From assembly GCF_009184635.1 (NCBI RefSeq), contig NZ_WELI01000002.1:186001-250000 (forward strand): a stretch of DNA of 64,000 nt, written 5' to 3'. Source of the stretch: Rudanella paleaurantiibacter (GTDB lineage Bacteria > Bacteroidota > Bacteroidia > Cytophagales > Spirosomataceae). This document shows positions 17,973-26,047 of the stretch, piece by piece. The first letter of the stretch is position 1. Each line of letters opens with the position of its first letter. The translations under genes were made by a program, and so were the position numbers. The notes beneath the pieces are model-generated. The model was not told where the DNA came from, made no database searches, and saw nothing but the letters and a program-made list of their open reading frames with translations.

Positions 17973-17980
17973 TATCTTTG
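17973..17980 (+). promoter_or_regulatory. -7 box (TATCTTTG) upstream of the hpt gene
   Basis: An exact TAnnTTTG box 18 bases before the ATG; no clear -33 TTG is seen at 19-21 bases upstream. It implies a short leader. Confidence 0.4.
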
Positions 17981-17998
17981 GCTTTTGCCAGCCAATTC

Positions 17999-18529
17999 AT
18001 GTTGACGATTCACGACAAAACGTTTGTCCCGTTTATTGCGGCCAACGACATTCAGCAGCGCATTACCGACCTTGCCGCGCAGATCAATCAGGAGTATCAC
18101 GACAAAAAACCGCTGATGGTGGTCGTTCTCAATGGAGCGGTGCTCTTTGCCGCCGATTTGTTCCGACAACTGACCATGCCCTGCGAAATCACGTTCATCC
18201 GGGTTTCGTCGTACACCCAAACCAGCTCTACGGGCCATCTGAAGCAGATTCTGGGTCTGGGCGAGTCGATTACCGACCGCGACCTAATTGTGGTAGAAGA
18301 TATTGTCGATACGGGCCTGACCCTCGGCGATGTGTGCGACCAATTGCGCGAACACAAACCGGCTTCGCTGGCGGTAGCCACCCTGCTGTTCAAACCCGAG
18401 GCTCTGAAACGTCCCCTGAAGCTCGATTACGTCGGGTTCGAAATCGAAAACCGGTTTGTACTCGGCTATGGCCTCGACTACGACGGACTGGGCCGCAACA
18501 CAAAGGACATTTTTGTGCTGAGTGAGTAG
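17999..18529 (+). CDS. hpt: Hypoxanthine (guanine) phosphoribosyltransferase
   Basis: A 176-aa enzyme. The ATG at 17999 is preferred over an upstream in-frame start that would run into the promoter. The PRPP-binding motif VVEDIVDTGLTL is near residue 100, the LNGAVLFAADL loop near 45 and the base-binding VGFEIENRFVLGYGLDYDG block near 145. It salvages hypoxanthine or guanine with PRPP. Cytoplasmic. It is followed 12 bases later by the VOC gene, so the two likely form an operon. Confidence 0.93.
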   Translation: MLTIHDKTFVPFIAANDIQQRITDLAAQINQEYHDKKPLMVVVLNGAVLFAADLFRQLTMPCEITFIRVSSYTQTSSTGHLKQILGLGESITDRDLIVVEDIVDTGLTLGDVCDQLREHKPASLAVATLLFKPEALKRPLKLDYVGFEIENRFVLGYGLDYDGLGRNTKDIFVLSE

Positions 18530-18541
18530 GCTCCCAACAGC

Positions 18542-18934
18542 ATGAAACAACATATTGCCCACATAGCGCTGGTCGTCGATGATTACGACGAAGCCATCGC
18601 GTTCTATACGCAAAAGCTCCATTTCGATTTACTGGAGGATACCGCTCTGAGCGAAACGAAACGGTGGGTTCTGGTAGCGCCCAAAGGGGCAACTGAGTGT
18701 CGATTGCTTCTGGCTAAAGCTGCTAACGACGAGCAGCAGAGTCGCGTGGGGAATCAGACCGGAGGGCGCGTTTTTCTGTTTCTGTACACCGACAATTTCG
18801 CCCGCGACTACCAGAACCTACTTGATCAGAATATACAGATTGTTCGCCCGCCCGTTGTAGAGCCGTACGGCACAGTCGCTGTTTTCGCCGATTTGTACGG
18901 CAACCTGTGGGATTTAATTGAGCCGCGCGGGTAG
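18542..18934 (+). CDS. VOC (glyoxalase/bleomycin resistance) superfamily protein
   Basis: A 130-aa single-domain protein with two beta-alpha-beta-beta-beta units. It begins HIAHIALVVDDYDEAIAFYT and ends YGTVAVFADLYGNLWDLIEP; the first His and the late Glu sit where VOC metal ligands are expected. Members include lyases, dioxygenases and resistance proteins, and this one cannot be assigned a substrate. Likely co-transcribed with hpt and convergent with moaA (14 bases apart). Confidence 0.85.
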   Translation: MKQHIAHIALVVDDYDEAIAFYTQKLHFDLLEDTALSETKRWVLVAPKGATECRLLLAKAANDEQQSRVGNQTGGRVFLFLYTDNFARDYQNLLDQNIQIVRPPVVEPYGTVAVFADLYGNLWDLIEPRG

Positions 18935-18948
18935 CCCTCAGAACCTCA

Positions 18949-19929
18949 CTACCCCCCAATTGTCGACATCGACTCGGTGACTGGGGCCCGCTGTTGCTCA
19001 GCTTCGAAGCCGTTGGCGGGGCGGTGTGCAAAGGCTTTCAGGAACGCAGCCCGTAACTCGTCGTCAGAGGCACCGGCCCGCAAAAGCGCGCGCACATCGA
19101 GCACACCATTGTCGTACAGACAGGTTTTGAGCGTACCCTGCGCCGTCAGTCGAATTCGGTTGCAGGTGCCGCAGAACGTCCGGCTAAAAGCTGCAATCAC
19201 GCCCAACGTACCGGCATAGCCCGGAATCTGATAGTCGTAGGAGGTTGAGAACGGACCGTCGGGCACTTTTTGGAGGCCGGGGTAGAGCTGCTGTAGCTCG
19301 TTCAGAATCCGGCGATAGGTCCAGTTCAGCACGGGGTAGTGCGTTCCCTCACCATTGAACGGCATTTCTTCGATAAACCGCACCGACACGCCCGGCTGCC
19401 GCGATAGTTCGGCCAGTGGCCCCAGATCCTGGGTGTTCTGGCCCTCCATCACGACGGCGTTGATTTTTACCTGCACGCCAGCGGCCAGCAGCGCATCGAG
19501 CGTGTTGAGCACCGCCGGCAACTCGTCGCGCCGGGTAATCTGCCGGAACCGCTCCCGGTCGAGGGAATCGAGGCTCAGGTTCACCGACCGCACGCCCAGT
19601 TCCACCAGCTCGTTTACGTGCGGGGCCGTCAGCACACCGTTGGTGGTCATAGCCAGCTCGTTCAGGCCGGGAATACCGCTCAACGTCCGCATGAAATCCA
19701 TGAGTCCGTTGCGTACGAAGGGTTCTCCGCCCGTGATTCTGACCTTCGAAACACCCATACCCGCCAGCACACGCACAATCCGCTCCATCTCTTCGTAGGT
19801 CAGGAGCTGATGCTTGGGCAGGTACTTGATACCCTCTTCCGGCATGCAGTAAAAGCACCGGAGGTTGCAGCGGTCGGTTACGGCCAGTCGGAGATACTGG
19901 ATAGGGCGGTTATGATTGTCGTACAGCAT
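18949..19929 (-). CDS. moaA: GTP 3',8-cyclase, molybdenum cofactor biosynthesis
   Basis: About 326 aa from the ATG at 19929; the upstream TTG frame start would overlap the divergent promoter. Radical SAM motif CNLRCFYC near residue 22, a second [4Fe-4S] cluster site CGTCNR...C near 253-270, and the invariant C-terminal Gly-Gly. It rearranges GTP to 3',8-cyclo-GTP, the first molybdopterin step with MoaC. No moaC, moaD, moaE or moeA gene is in the window, so it is isolated from the rest of the pathway except for the MogA-like protein at 50.2 kb. Confidence 0.96.
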   Translation of the reverse strand: MLYDNHNRPIQYLRLAVTDRCNLRCFYCMPEEGIKYLPKHQLLTYEEMERIVRVLAGMGVSKVRITGGEPFVRNGLMDFMRTLSGIPGLNELAMTTNGVLTAPHVNELVELGVRSVNLSLDSLDRERFRQITRRDELPAVLNTLDALLAAGVQVKINAVVMEGQNTQDLGPLAELSRQPGVSVRFIEEMPFNGEGTHYPVLNWTYRRILNELQQLYPGLQKVPDGPFSTSYDYQIPGYAGTLGVIAAFSRTFCGTCNRIRLTAQGTLKTCLYDNGVLDVRALLRAGASDDELRAAFLKAFAHRPANGFEAEQQRAPVTESMSTIGG

Positions 19930-19957
19930 GAGAATACGCAAGTTAAGGAACAGACGC

Positions 19958-19965
19958 TACCTTTG
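19958..19965 (+). promoter_or_regulatory. -7 box (TACCTTTG) at the ABC ATPase start
   Basis: TAnnTTTG ends four bases before the ATG at 19970. If used, transcription would begin at about the start codon, giving a leaderless mRNA. The box could also be fortuitous. Confidence 0.35.
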
Positions 19966-19969
19966 CGAC

Positions 19970-20614
19970 ATGATTCAGCTTACTGCGAGTGATGTTGGTA
20001 AAAAATATCGGCGTGAATGGGTGTTCCGGCACGTCGACCTTCAGCTGACGAGCCACTCCTCGCCCACCGGCCCGGCCAACAGTTTTACCTTTGTGGGGCC
20101 CAACGGCAGCGGCAAATCGACCCTGCTGCAACTGCTATCGGGGGCACTGCCTACCACCGAAGGCCGCCTGACTTACACCTTCCAGGGAACAACAATCCCT
20201 ACCGATACCTGGTTTCAGCACGTAACCATTGCTGCCCCCTATCTCGAATTAATCGAGGAACTGACCCTGCGCGAAATGATGGCGTTTCACCAGACGTTTA
20301 AACCGTTTAAAACGGGGCTGAGCCTCGACGAAGCCGCCGACCGGATGCGTCTGAGCCACGCCATCGACAAGGAAATCAAGTTTTATTCGTCGGGGATGAA
20401 ACAGCGCGTCAAGCTGGGGCTGGCCTTTTTTTCGCAGGCCCCCGTCGTGATTCTCGACGAGCCCACCAGCAACCTCGACCGGCAGGGAGCCGCCTGGTAC
20501 CACGAGCAGGTGCAAACCCTCCAGCCCGACCAGCTGCTGCTGATTGGCTCCAACGACCCCGCCGAGTACGAGTTCTGCGCTAATGTGCTGGATGTCATGC
20601 AGTGGAAAAAATAG
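19970..20614 (+). CDS. ABC transporter ATP-binding protein, orphan
   Basis: A 214-aa single ATPase domain. Walker A is GPNGSGKSTLLQ, the signature FYSSGMKQRVKLG replaces canonical LSGGQ, and Walker B with D-loop is VVILDEPTSNLD. The H-loop position reads LLIGSNDPAE, without the usual His, so switch chemistry may be altered. No permease gene adjoins it. CcmA-like or YadG-like export ATPases are the nearest functional guesses. Divergent from moaA. Confidence 0.85.
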   Translation: MIQLTASDVGKKYRREWVFRHVDLQLTSHSSPTGPANSFTFVGPNGSGKSTLLQLLSGALPTTEGRLTYTFQGTTIPTDTWFQHVTIAAPYLELIEELTLREMMAFHQTFKPFKTGLSLDEAADRMRLSHAIDKEIKFYSSGMKQRVKLGLAFFSQAPVVILDEPTSNLDRQGAAWYHEQVQTLQPDQLLLIGSNDPAEYEFCANVLDVMQWKK

Positions 20615-20622
20615 TATATTTG
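20615..20622 (+). promoter_or_regulatory. -7 box (TATATTTG) upstream of the DUF4920 gene
   Basis: An exact TAnnTTTG match directly after the stop codon of the ABC gene and 68 bases before the next ATG; a -33 TTG is not obvious. Confidence 0.4.
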
Positions 20623-20689
20623 ACAGGCTGATGCGAAAGTATAGTTCAATGATCCTGCATCGGCTATTCAATATCCAACGAACAATAGT

Positions 20690-21133
20690 ATGAAATACGC
20701 ACTCATCTTCGCTTTGTCAGTAGGCCTTACGGTCGGCGCCAACGCACAGAGCTTTCACGGCAAGAAAATTACGGAAGACGGCGCCATCCCGGCCCCCGAA
20801 CTGGTAGCCAAACTGGGCGACAAGTCGGAGTTTAATACCAAAGTACAGGGTACGGTCGAGTCGGTCTGCAAAATGAAAGGCTGCTGGATGAAGGTAAAAA
20901 CCGCTGATGGCCAAACCATGCGCGTGACCTTCCGGGATTATGGTTTTTTTGTTCCGAAAGACATTGTGGGGAAGCAGGTTGTTTTTGAAGGCACCGCCCA
21001 GCAAACCACAACCTCGGTTGCCGACCTGAAGCACTACGCCGAAGATGCCGGCAAGAGCAAAGCCGAAATCGCCAAGATTACTCAGCCCGAAAAAGCCGTT
21101 ACGTTCGTTGCCGACGGCGTAATTGTGAAGTAA
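20690..21133 (+). CDS. DUF4920 domain-containing secreted protein
   Basis: A 147-aa protein with a signal peptide (MKYALIFALSVGLTVGANAQ). The mature part, SFHGKKITEDGAI, then VESVCKMKGCWMKVKTADG and the FRDYGFFVPKD block, is the DUF4920 family, an OB-like fold with a conserved CxxxxC pair that may bind metal or form a disulfide. It is widespread in Bacteroidota and uncharacterised. Probable periplasmic location. Confidence 0.88.
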   Translation: MKYALIFALSVGLTVGANAQSFHGKKITEDGAIPAPELVAKLGDKSEFNTKVQGTVESVCKMKGCWMKVKTADGQTMRVTFRDYGFFVPKDIVGKQVVFEGTAQQTTTSVADLKHYAEDAGKSKAEIAKITQPEKAVTFVADGVIVK

Positions 21134-21215
21134 CCATACGCTTACCCTGTCAGCGCGGGCACACCGTACCGCGCTGACAGGTACATTCACACCTGAACCA
21201 TACCGATTGTACACC

Positions 21216-21677
21216 ATGAAGCGCTATGTCCTGCTACACGGGCCAGCTCGTTTTTGTGCTTTTGCCCTACTGCTGATTTGCATAGGCTACGCCTGCCGAT
21301 CCCGAAAAGCCGAGGAGATTGCTCCAGTCCTGCCAGCCAGCGAGTATGTGCTGACACCCGGACAACGCATCACGCTCCAAACGGGCTTCACGATTATCCC
21401 CGACACAGTCAATATCTTTATCTGCCCACCCGAAGCGGCCTGTTTCGGGCCCGACAATGTATTTGCTTCCCTGCGGGTTACTACGGCCCAGGAGAGCCGC
21501 CGGGTCCGGCTGTTTGCACTCATGGGCGATAACCGGGTCAAGGTTCCGTACACCTTCGATTCCACGGGTGTGGTGCATCGTAACCGGACATATTCGCTTG
21601 TGCTGCGTGGTCAGTACACCAACAGCAATACAGGCCGACCGGGTGGCCGGGCCATTTTGCGTGTAACCCCGTTGTAG
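21216..21677 (+). CDS. Hypothetical lipoprotein
   Basis: About 153 aa from the ATG at 21216. The signal sequence ends in a lipobox-like IGYAC. The mature part has beta-rich stretches (YVLTPGQRITLQTGFTI, TYSLVLRGQYTNSNTG) and a cysteine pair CPPEAAC. I recognise no family. Likely an envelope lipoprotein of narrow distribution. Confidence 0.65.
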   Translation: MKRYVLLHGPARFCAFALLLICIGYACRSRKAEEIAPVLPASEYVLTPGQRITLQTGFTIIPDTVNIFICPPEAACFGPDNVFASLRVTTAQESRRVRLFALMGDNRVKVPYTFDSTGVVHRNRTYSLVLRGQYTNSNTGRPGGRAILRVTPL

Positions 21678-21791
21678 CACTGGGTCAGGTACGCCGGTGA
21701 TCCTGTTTCGTTCATTGCCCGATTCGCTGTATCTTGCTGACGGCCATAAAACGGACTCTACCGCCTGTTGTGGCCGTAAAACCGTACCTGA

Positions 21792-23078
21792 ATGAAAAAG
21801 CACTACTTGTACCTATTGACCGCACTCGCACTGGGCGTGACACCAGCATTGGCCCAACAGCGCACCCTACTCCACTGCGGTAACCTCTTCGACGGGGTAC
21901 GTAATGATCTTCAGCGTGAAATGACCGTGGTGGTCGAAGGCAACAAAATCACAGCCGTTCAGAAAGGCTACACCGCCGGATCGGGGCAGGACCAGGTAAT
22001 TGACCTGCGGAGTAAAACCGTACTGCCGGGTCTTATTGATATGCACGTACACCTCGAAAGCGAAACCCGGCGGGGTGGTGCCTACGAGCGGTTTACCCAA
22101 AATGTACCCGATATAGCCTATCAGGCGGCTCGCTACGCCAAAGTTACCCTGATGGCGGGTTTTACTACTGTGCGCGATCTGGGCGGTTCGGGCGTCAACA
22201 TTGCCCTGCGTAATGCAGTAAACCGGGGGCTCGCCGAGGGCCCGCGCATTTTTACCTGTGGCAAAAGTATTGCCACTACCGGCGGCCATGCCGACCCAAC
22301 CAACGGCTACCGGCGCGAACTGGCGGGTGATCCGGGGCCGCTCGAAGGGGTAATCAACGGGCCCGACGACGCTCGTAAGGCCGTTCGGCAACGGTACAAA
22401 GAGGGCTCCGACGTAATCAAGATTACCGCAACAGGTGGGGTGCTGAGCAATGCCAAAGACGGACAGGGGCCGCAGTTTTCCGACGAAGAGCTGAAAGCCA
22501 TTGTCGAAACGGCCAAAGACTACGGCTTCACGGTAGCTGCCCACGCCCACGGTGCCGAAGGCATGAAACGCGCCATTCGGGCCGGTGTGACCACCATCGA
22601 ACACGGCACCCTCATGGACGACGAAGCCATTACCCTCTTTAAGCAGTACGGTACGTACTACGTCCCCACGATTATTGCCGGGCGCACGGCTGCCGACTCG
22701 GCCCGTATTTTTGGCTATTACCCCGCCCTCGTGACGCCCAAGGCGCTGGCTATCGGCCCCAAAGTGCAATCGACCTTCGCGAAGGCGTACAAGGCGGGCG
22801 TTAAAATCGCCTTCGGTACCGATGCCGGTGTTTATCCGCACGGCTACAACGCCAAAGAATTTGAATACATGGTTGAAGGCGGAATGCCCCCGCTCGAAGC
22901 CATCCGGTCGGCTACGCTCGTCAATGCCGAACTGCTGGGCATGAAAAACCAGCTGGGCTCGGTCGAAACGGGTAAATTAGCCGATCTGATTGCGGTAGAC
23001 GGTAATCCACTGCAAGACGTCAAGACGTTACAAACGGTACGGTTTGTGATGAAAGACGGGAAAGTCTACAAACAATAA
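21792..23078 (+). CDS. Secreted amidohydrolase (imidazolonepropionase/prolidase-like)
   Basis: A 428-aa protein with a signal peptide ([19 protein letters not shown]). Metal ligands of the amidohydrolase superfamily are present: DMHVHLE (HxH), VIKITATGG (bridging Lys), AAHAHG and TIEHGT (His), and FGTDAG (Asp). This subfamily (COG1228) includes Xaa-Pro dipeptidases and other secreted peptidases of Bacteroidota. The substrate is not certain. Exported, periplasmic or outer surface. Confidence 0.92.
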   Translation: MKKHYLYLLTALALGVTPALAQQRTLLHCGNLFDGVRNDLQREMTVVVEGNKITAVQKGYTAGSGQDQVIDLRSKTVLPGLIDMHVHLESETRRGGAYERFTQNVPDIAYQAARYAKVTLMAGFTTVRDLGGSGVNIALRNAVNRGLAEGPRIFTCGKSIATTGGHADPTNGYRRELAGDPGPLEGVINGPDDARKAVRQRYKEGSDVIKITATGGVLSNAKDGQGPQFSDEELKAIVETAKDYGFTVAAHAHGAEGMKRAIRAGVTTIEHGTLMDDEAITLFKQYGTYYVPTIIAGRTAADSARIFGYYPALVTPKALAIGPKVQSTFAKAYKAGVKIAFGTDAGVYPHGYNAKEFEYMVEGGMPPLEAIRSATLVNAELLGMKNQLGSVETGKLADLIAVDGNPLQDVKTLQTVRFVMKDGKVYKQ

Positions 23079-23163
23079 CCAACCGCTACGGCCGGGCGCG
23101 CACCAATTTGGCCGTGGCATCGTTCCCTATACACGATTCTTTGTCCGCAATACACGTTACCTA

Positions 23164-23478
23164 ATGAACAACCAAGCTCAGGAAAATACCATCGACGTAG
23201 AACTGTCGGATGATATTGCAGAAGGCACGTACGCCAATCTGGCGATGATTGCCCATTCGAACAGCGAGTTTATTCTGGACTTTATCCGGCTGATGCCCGG
23301 TGTGCCCAAAGCGAAGGTAAAAGCCCGGATTATTCTGACGCCCGAACACGCCAAGCGGCTACTCTCGGCCCTGAAAGAAAACATTGGCCGCTACGAAGAA
23401 AGCTTCGGCAGTATCGATCAGCCCGACGACAATTTCCGGTTTCCATCGGGCTTTGGCGGCCCCGTCGGGATGGCGTAA
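23164..23478 (+). CDS. DUF3467 domain-containing protein
   Basis: A 104-aa cytoplasmic protein: IDVELSDDIAEGTYANLAMI, FILDFIRLMPGVPKAKVKAR and LTPEHAKRLLSALKENI match DUF3467, a small, highly conserved Bacteroidota family of unknown role. Single gene, convergent with tamA. Confidence 0.9.
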   Translation: MNNQAQENTIDVELSDDIAEGTYANLAMIAHSNSEFILDFIRLMPGVPKAKVKARIILTPEHAKRLLSALKENIGRYEESFGSIDQPDDNFRFPSGFGGPVGMA

Positions 23479-23500
23479 GATCTCCTCTAAACTGGTCTCC

Positions 23501-23601
23501 AAACCTGTAAGGTCTCAAAGACCTTGCAGGTTTTTTTAACGCAATCCCCAAACCTGTAAGCCGGGCGGCTGGTGCCGTCTCCAAGACCTTGCAGGTTTTT
23601 T
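23501..23601. repeat. Two tandem palindromic units between convergent genes
   Basis: Unit one (23501-23537) is a hairpin with arms AAACCTGTAAGGTCT and AGACCTTGCAGGTTT followed by T-runs. Unit two (23550-23601) starts and ends with the same arm sequences, but its left arm breaks off after AAACCTGTAAG and about 20 unrelated GC-rich bases fill the gap. It can serve as a terminator for both flanking genes. Confidence 0.8.
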
Positions 23602-23603
23602 CG

Positions 23604-26018
23604 TCAGAACGGATAACCGATCGCTACGTTCAGAACCAGATTTTGCCGACGCCAGACCGGGTCGCGGAAGTTGATCTCGTTGAATACCCACCGTTGCCCG
23701 TCGGGCCGGTCGGGTCGGCGGAAGGGAATCCCCAAATCAAGCCGGAAAAGGAAATACGACAAATCGACCCGCAGACCAATCCCCCCGTTTACGGCGATTT
23801 CCTTGTAAAAGTTACGGCCGAAAATGGTGCTTGCGCTATCGTAGAGCACGGCGTTCGATGGATCTTTCAACCACACATTGCCCGCATCAATAAACAAAGC
23901 CCCCTGCAGGTACTGGTTGAATTTGGGTCGAAGCTCGGTACTGGCTTCCAGCTTAATATCGCCCCCGCCGTCCTGAAAGATAAAGCCGGTGCCATCGGTT
24001 ACCCGCGTAAAGGTACCCGGCCCAAGCGTACGGGGCCGAAACCCGCGCAGGCTGTTGCTCCCCCCCGAAAAGTACTGCTTAATGAGCGGCAGCCGACTGC
24101 TGTTACCATACGGCAAACCAACCCCCGCCAAAAACCGGCTGGCCCAGGTCATGCCCGACGACAATCGCCAATAATAACGCGTATCCAAATCCAGTTTCAG
24201 GTACTGCGCGATAGGTGCGCCCAGGAGCTCATTGCTGCCTTCACTGTTTCGGTTGTTGATCACGAGCGAAGCCAGATTTCCTGCTGGCTCAATACCGAAC
24301 TGCACCCGGTACGTGCGGGGGGTAGCCGTGCGGGGCGATGAGCTATAACTGACCGTGTAGAGACTGTTCAGGATGATTTGTTCGCCGGTGATGATGTTGT
24401 ACCAGATGGGCGATGTTTGTGGGTCGAGCGCCAGTGAATCGAGGAACGGCCCTTCGTTGGCCAACTGCACATAGTTGATGCTGAACGGCGTAAAATTCTG
24501 CTCAACCCGCTGATTAGTTCGGAACGCATAGCCAAACGACGCATTGAACGAATTGAGCGTGTAATATTTCGACCGGTTGAGGGCCTCAAACCCGGCACTG
24601 ATGATTGTTTTAGGCAACGACTGCCGCTGATCGTACCGAATTCGGAACGGCACCATCAGGCGCGGCACGTTTAGGCTGGCCGTAACCCCGTACCGATACG
24701 TGGTGGTAACGCGGCCCAGCGCGGCTACCGGAATTTCAAAACCACCACTGGCGTTGAGCGTGAGCAGTTCGGCCCGCCGGAGCAGGTTCCGGTTGAGCAA
24801 ACTGAGGGTCAGCTCCGACCCCACCAGCCCGTTGGAGCGCGACGTACCGGCAATCTCGCCCCGAATGGATTTTTTAGGGTAGGGCGTCAGGTAGTAATGC
24901 ACATCGAGCAAGGCCGAATCGCCCTGCTGAATTGGCTCGAACCGGTTTCGGACAAACTTAAACGTGCCCACGTTGATAAACCGGCTCAGGGTCAGATCCT
25001 GCGCCCGGCTACTGAACCGGCGGCCGGGTTTCAAACTCAGAATATCGTTGAACAACCGGGGTTTGTAGAGCCGTGCCGAATCGACGATAAACACCCGCCT
25101 GAGGGTCGTGTCACTTGGGGTGTAGGCTTGCGTCCGGTTGGTGTCGTTGCCGGTTTGGTTGTTAATCGTGTAGTTCGGGTACACGTACACGTTTCGGATA
25201 AAGTACGGCTGACCGGCTGCTTCGGGCATTTCGGGCTTAAGGGCCACGTAGAGCCGTACCTTGTGGTTGCCAACGGCACTATCGGCCAGAATAGCCACGT
25301 AGTCGGGCAGAAAATAGATAAAGCCGCGGTTTTTGAGCGTGGTACTGATTCGCTCCTGCTCGGCCTTGATCACATCAAACTGGTACGGATCGCCGGGTTT
25401 GAGCAGCGTACGGGGCGAAATAGCAAACATGGCATCGTCGGCCCGTCGGATAGTCGGTTGCTGCCGGTCGGCGCGGGGGGTGTCGCGAGCATCGTTTTCG
25501 TTGAGCGTATCGGGGCGTTGCGGCAGGTCGGAATTGGTCAGAAACAGCACCGAGTCGATGGTGTACCGGGCCGGTACGCGCACATCGTACACCCCGCGCG
25601 CTTTGTAGCCCTGCTCGGTCAGCCGCCCGGTCACGCTCGACCGGAAATAGCCTTCATTTTCCATCAACCCGGCAAAAATGGTGGCATTAGACGAGATAGC
25701 CTTGGCGCTTGCCAACACCGGAGCCTCCCCAAATTTACGCCGAAACCACGCCCGAAAGCCCTTCTCCGTTTTGGGCTCGCCAAACAGGTAATACATGGCC
25801 ACCTTGTACGGATACCCAAGCAGGGTTTTGTTGGGTCGGGGCCGGGCAAGCTCTTTTAGTTGCACCTGCAATTCGTCGCGGGCCTCTTTCGTCACCGTCG
25901 AGTCGGCCGACAGGTTCACGTCGGTTCCTACGTACAGGCGCTCATTGGCGGGCAGCCGCTTGGCGAGGTTACACGCTTGCAGGCAAACAGCCAGTAAAAT
26001 AAAATAGCGAACGTTCAT
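23604..26018 (-). CDS. tamA: TamA-like BamA/Omp85-family outer-membrane lipoprotein
   Basis: About 804 aa from the ATG at 26018. The start codon sits 30 bases after the tamB stop. A lipoprotein-type signal ends at LQAC. POTRA-like regions precede a C-terminal Omp85 beta-barrel (roughly residues 450-804) with the late motifs FSGGSNSLRGFRPRTLGPG (the conserved RGF region) and a terminal AIGYPF strand. Works with TamB to move or insert outer-membrane components. The lipoprotein form is common in Bacteroidota. Confidence 0.92.
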   Translation of the reverse strand: MNVRYFILLAVCLQACNLAKRLPANERLYVGTDVNLSADSTVTKEARDELQVQLKELARPRPNKTLLGYPYKVAMYYLFGEPKTEKGFRAWFRRKFGEAPVLASAKAISSNATIFAGLMENEGYFRSSVTGRLTEQGYKARGVYDVRVPARYTIDSVLFLTNSDLPQRPDTLNENDARDTPRADRQQPTIRRADDAMFAISPRTLLKPGDPYQFDVIKAEQERISTTLKNRGFIYFLPDYVAILADSAVGNHKVRLYVALKPEMPEAAGQPYFIRNVYVYPNYTINNQTGNDTNRTQAYTPSDTTLRRVFIVDSARLYKPRLFNDILSLKPGRRFSSRAQDLTLSRFINVGTFKFVRNRFEPIQQGDSALLDVHYYLTPYPKKSIRGEIAGTSRSNGLVGSELTLSLLNRNLLRRAELLTLNASGGFEIPVAALGRVTTTYRYGVTASLNVPRLMVPFRIRYDQRQSLPKTIISAGFEALNRSKYYTLNSFNASFGYAFRTNQRVEQNFTPFSINYVQLANEGPFLDSLALDPQTSPIWYNIITGEQIILNSLYTVSYSSSPRTATPRTYRVQFGIEPAGNLASLVINNRNSEGSNELLGAPIAQYLKLDLDTRYYWRLSSGMTWASRFLAGVGLPYGNSSRLPLIKQYFSGGSNSLRGFRPRTLGPGTFTRVTDGTGFIFQDGGGDIKLEASTELRPKFNQYLQGALFIDAGNVWLKDPSNAVLYDSASTIFGRNFYKEIAVNGGIGLRVDLSYFLFRLDLGIPFRRPDRPDGQRWVFNEINFRDPVWRRQNLVLNVAIGYPF

Positions 26019-26047
26019 GAACAGAACACGACAGTTTTGGGGAAACT

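Noticed and set aside
17914-18525. Alternative frame across hpt
   Set aside because: Overlaps hpt almost fully and has no family match; the hpt frame has PRPP motifs.
23501-23601. CRISPR-like repeat
   Set aside because: Only two units, palindromic, with a non-spacer-like interval; better explained as terminator-type hairpins.
24897-25859. Plus-strand frame inside tamA
   Set aside because: Antisense to an Omp85-family gene, without domain signal.
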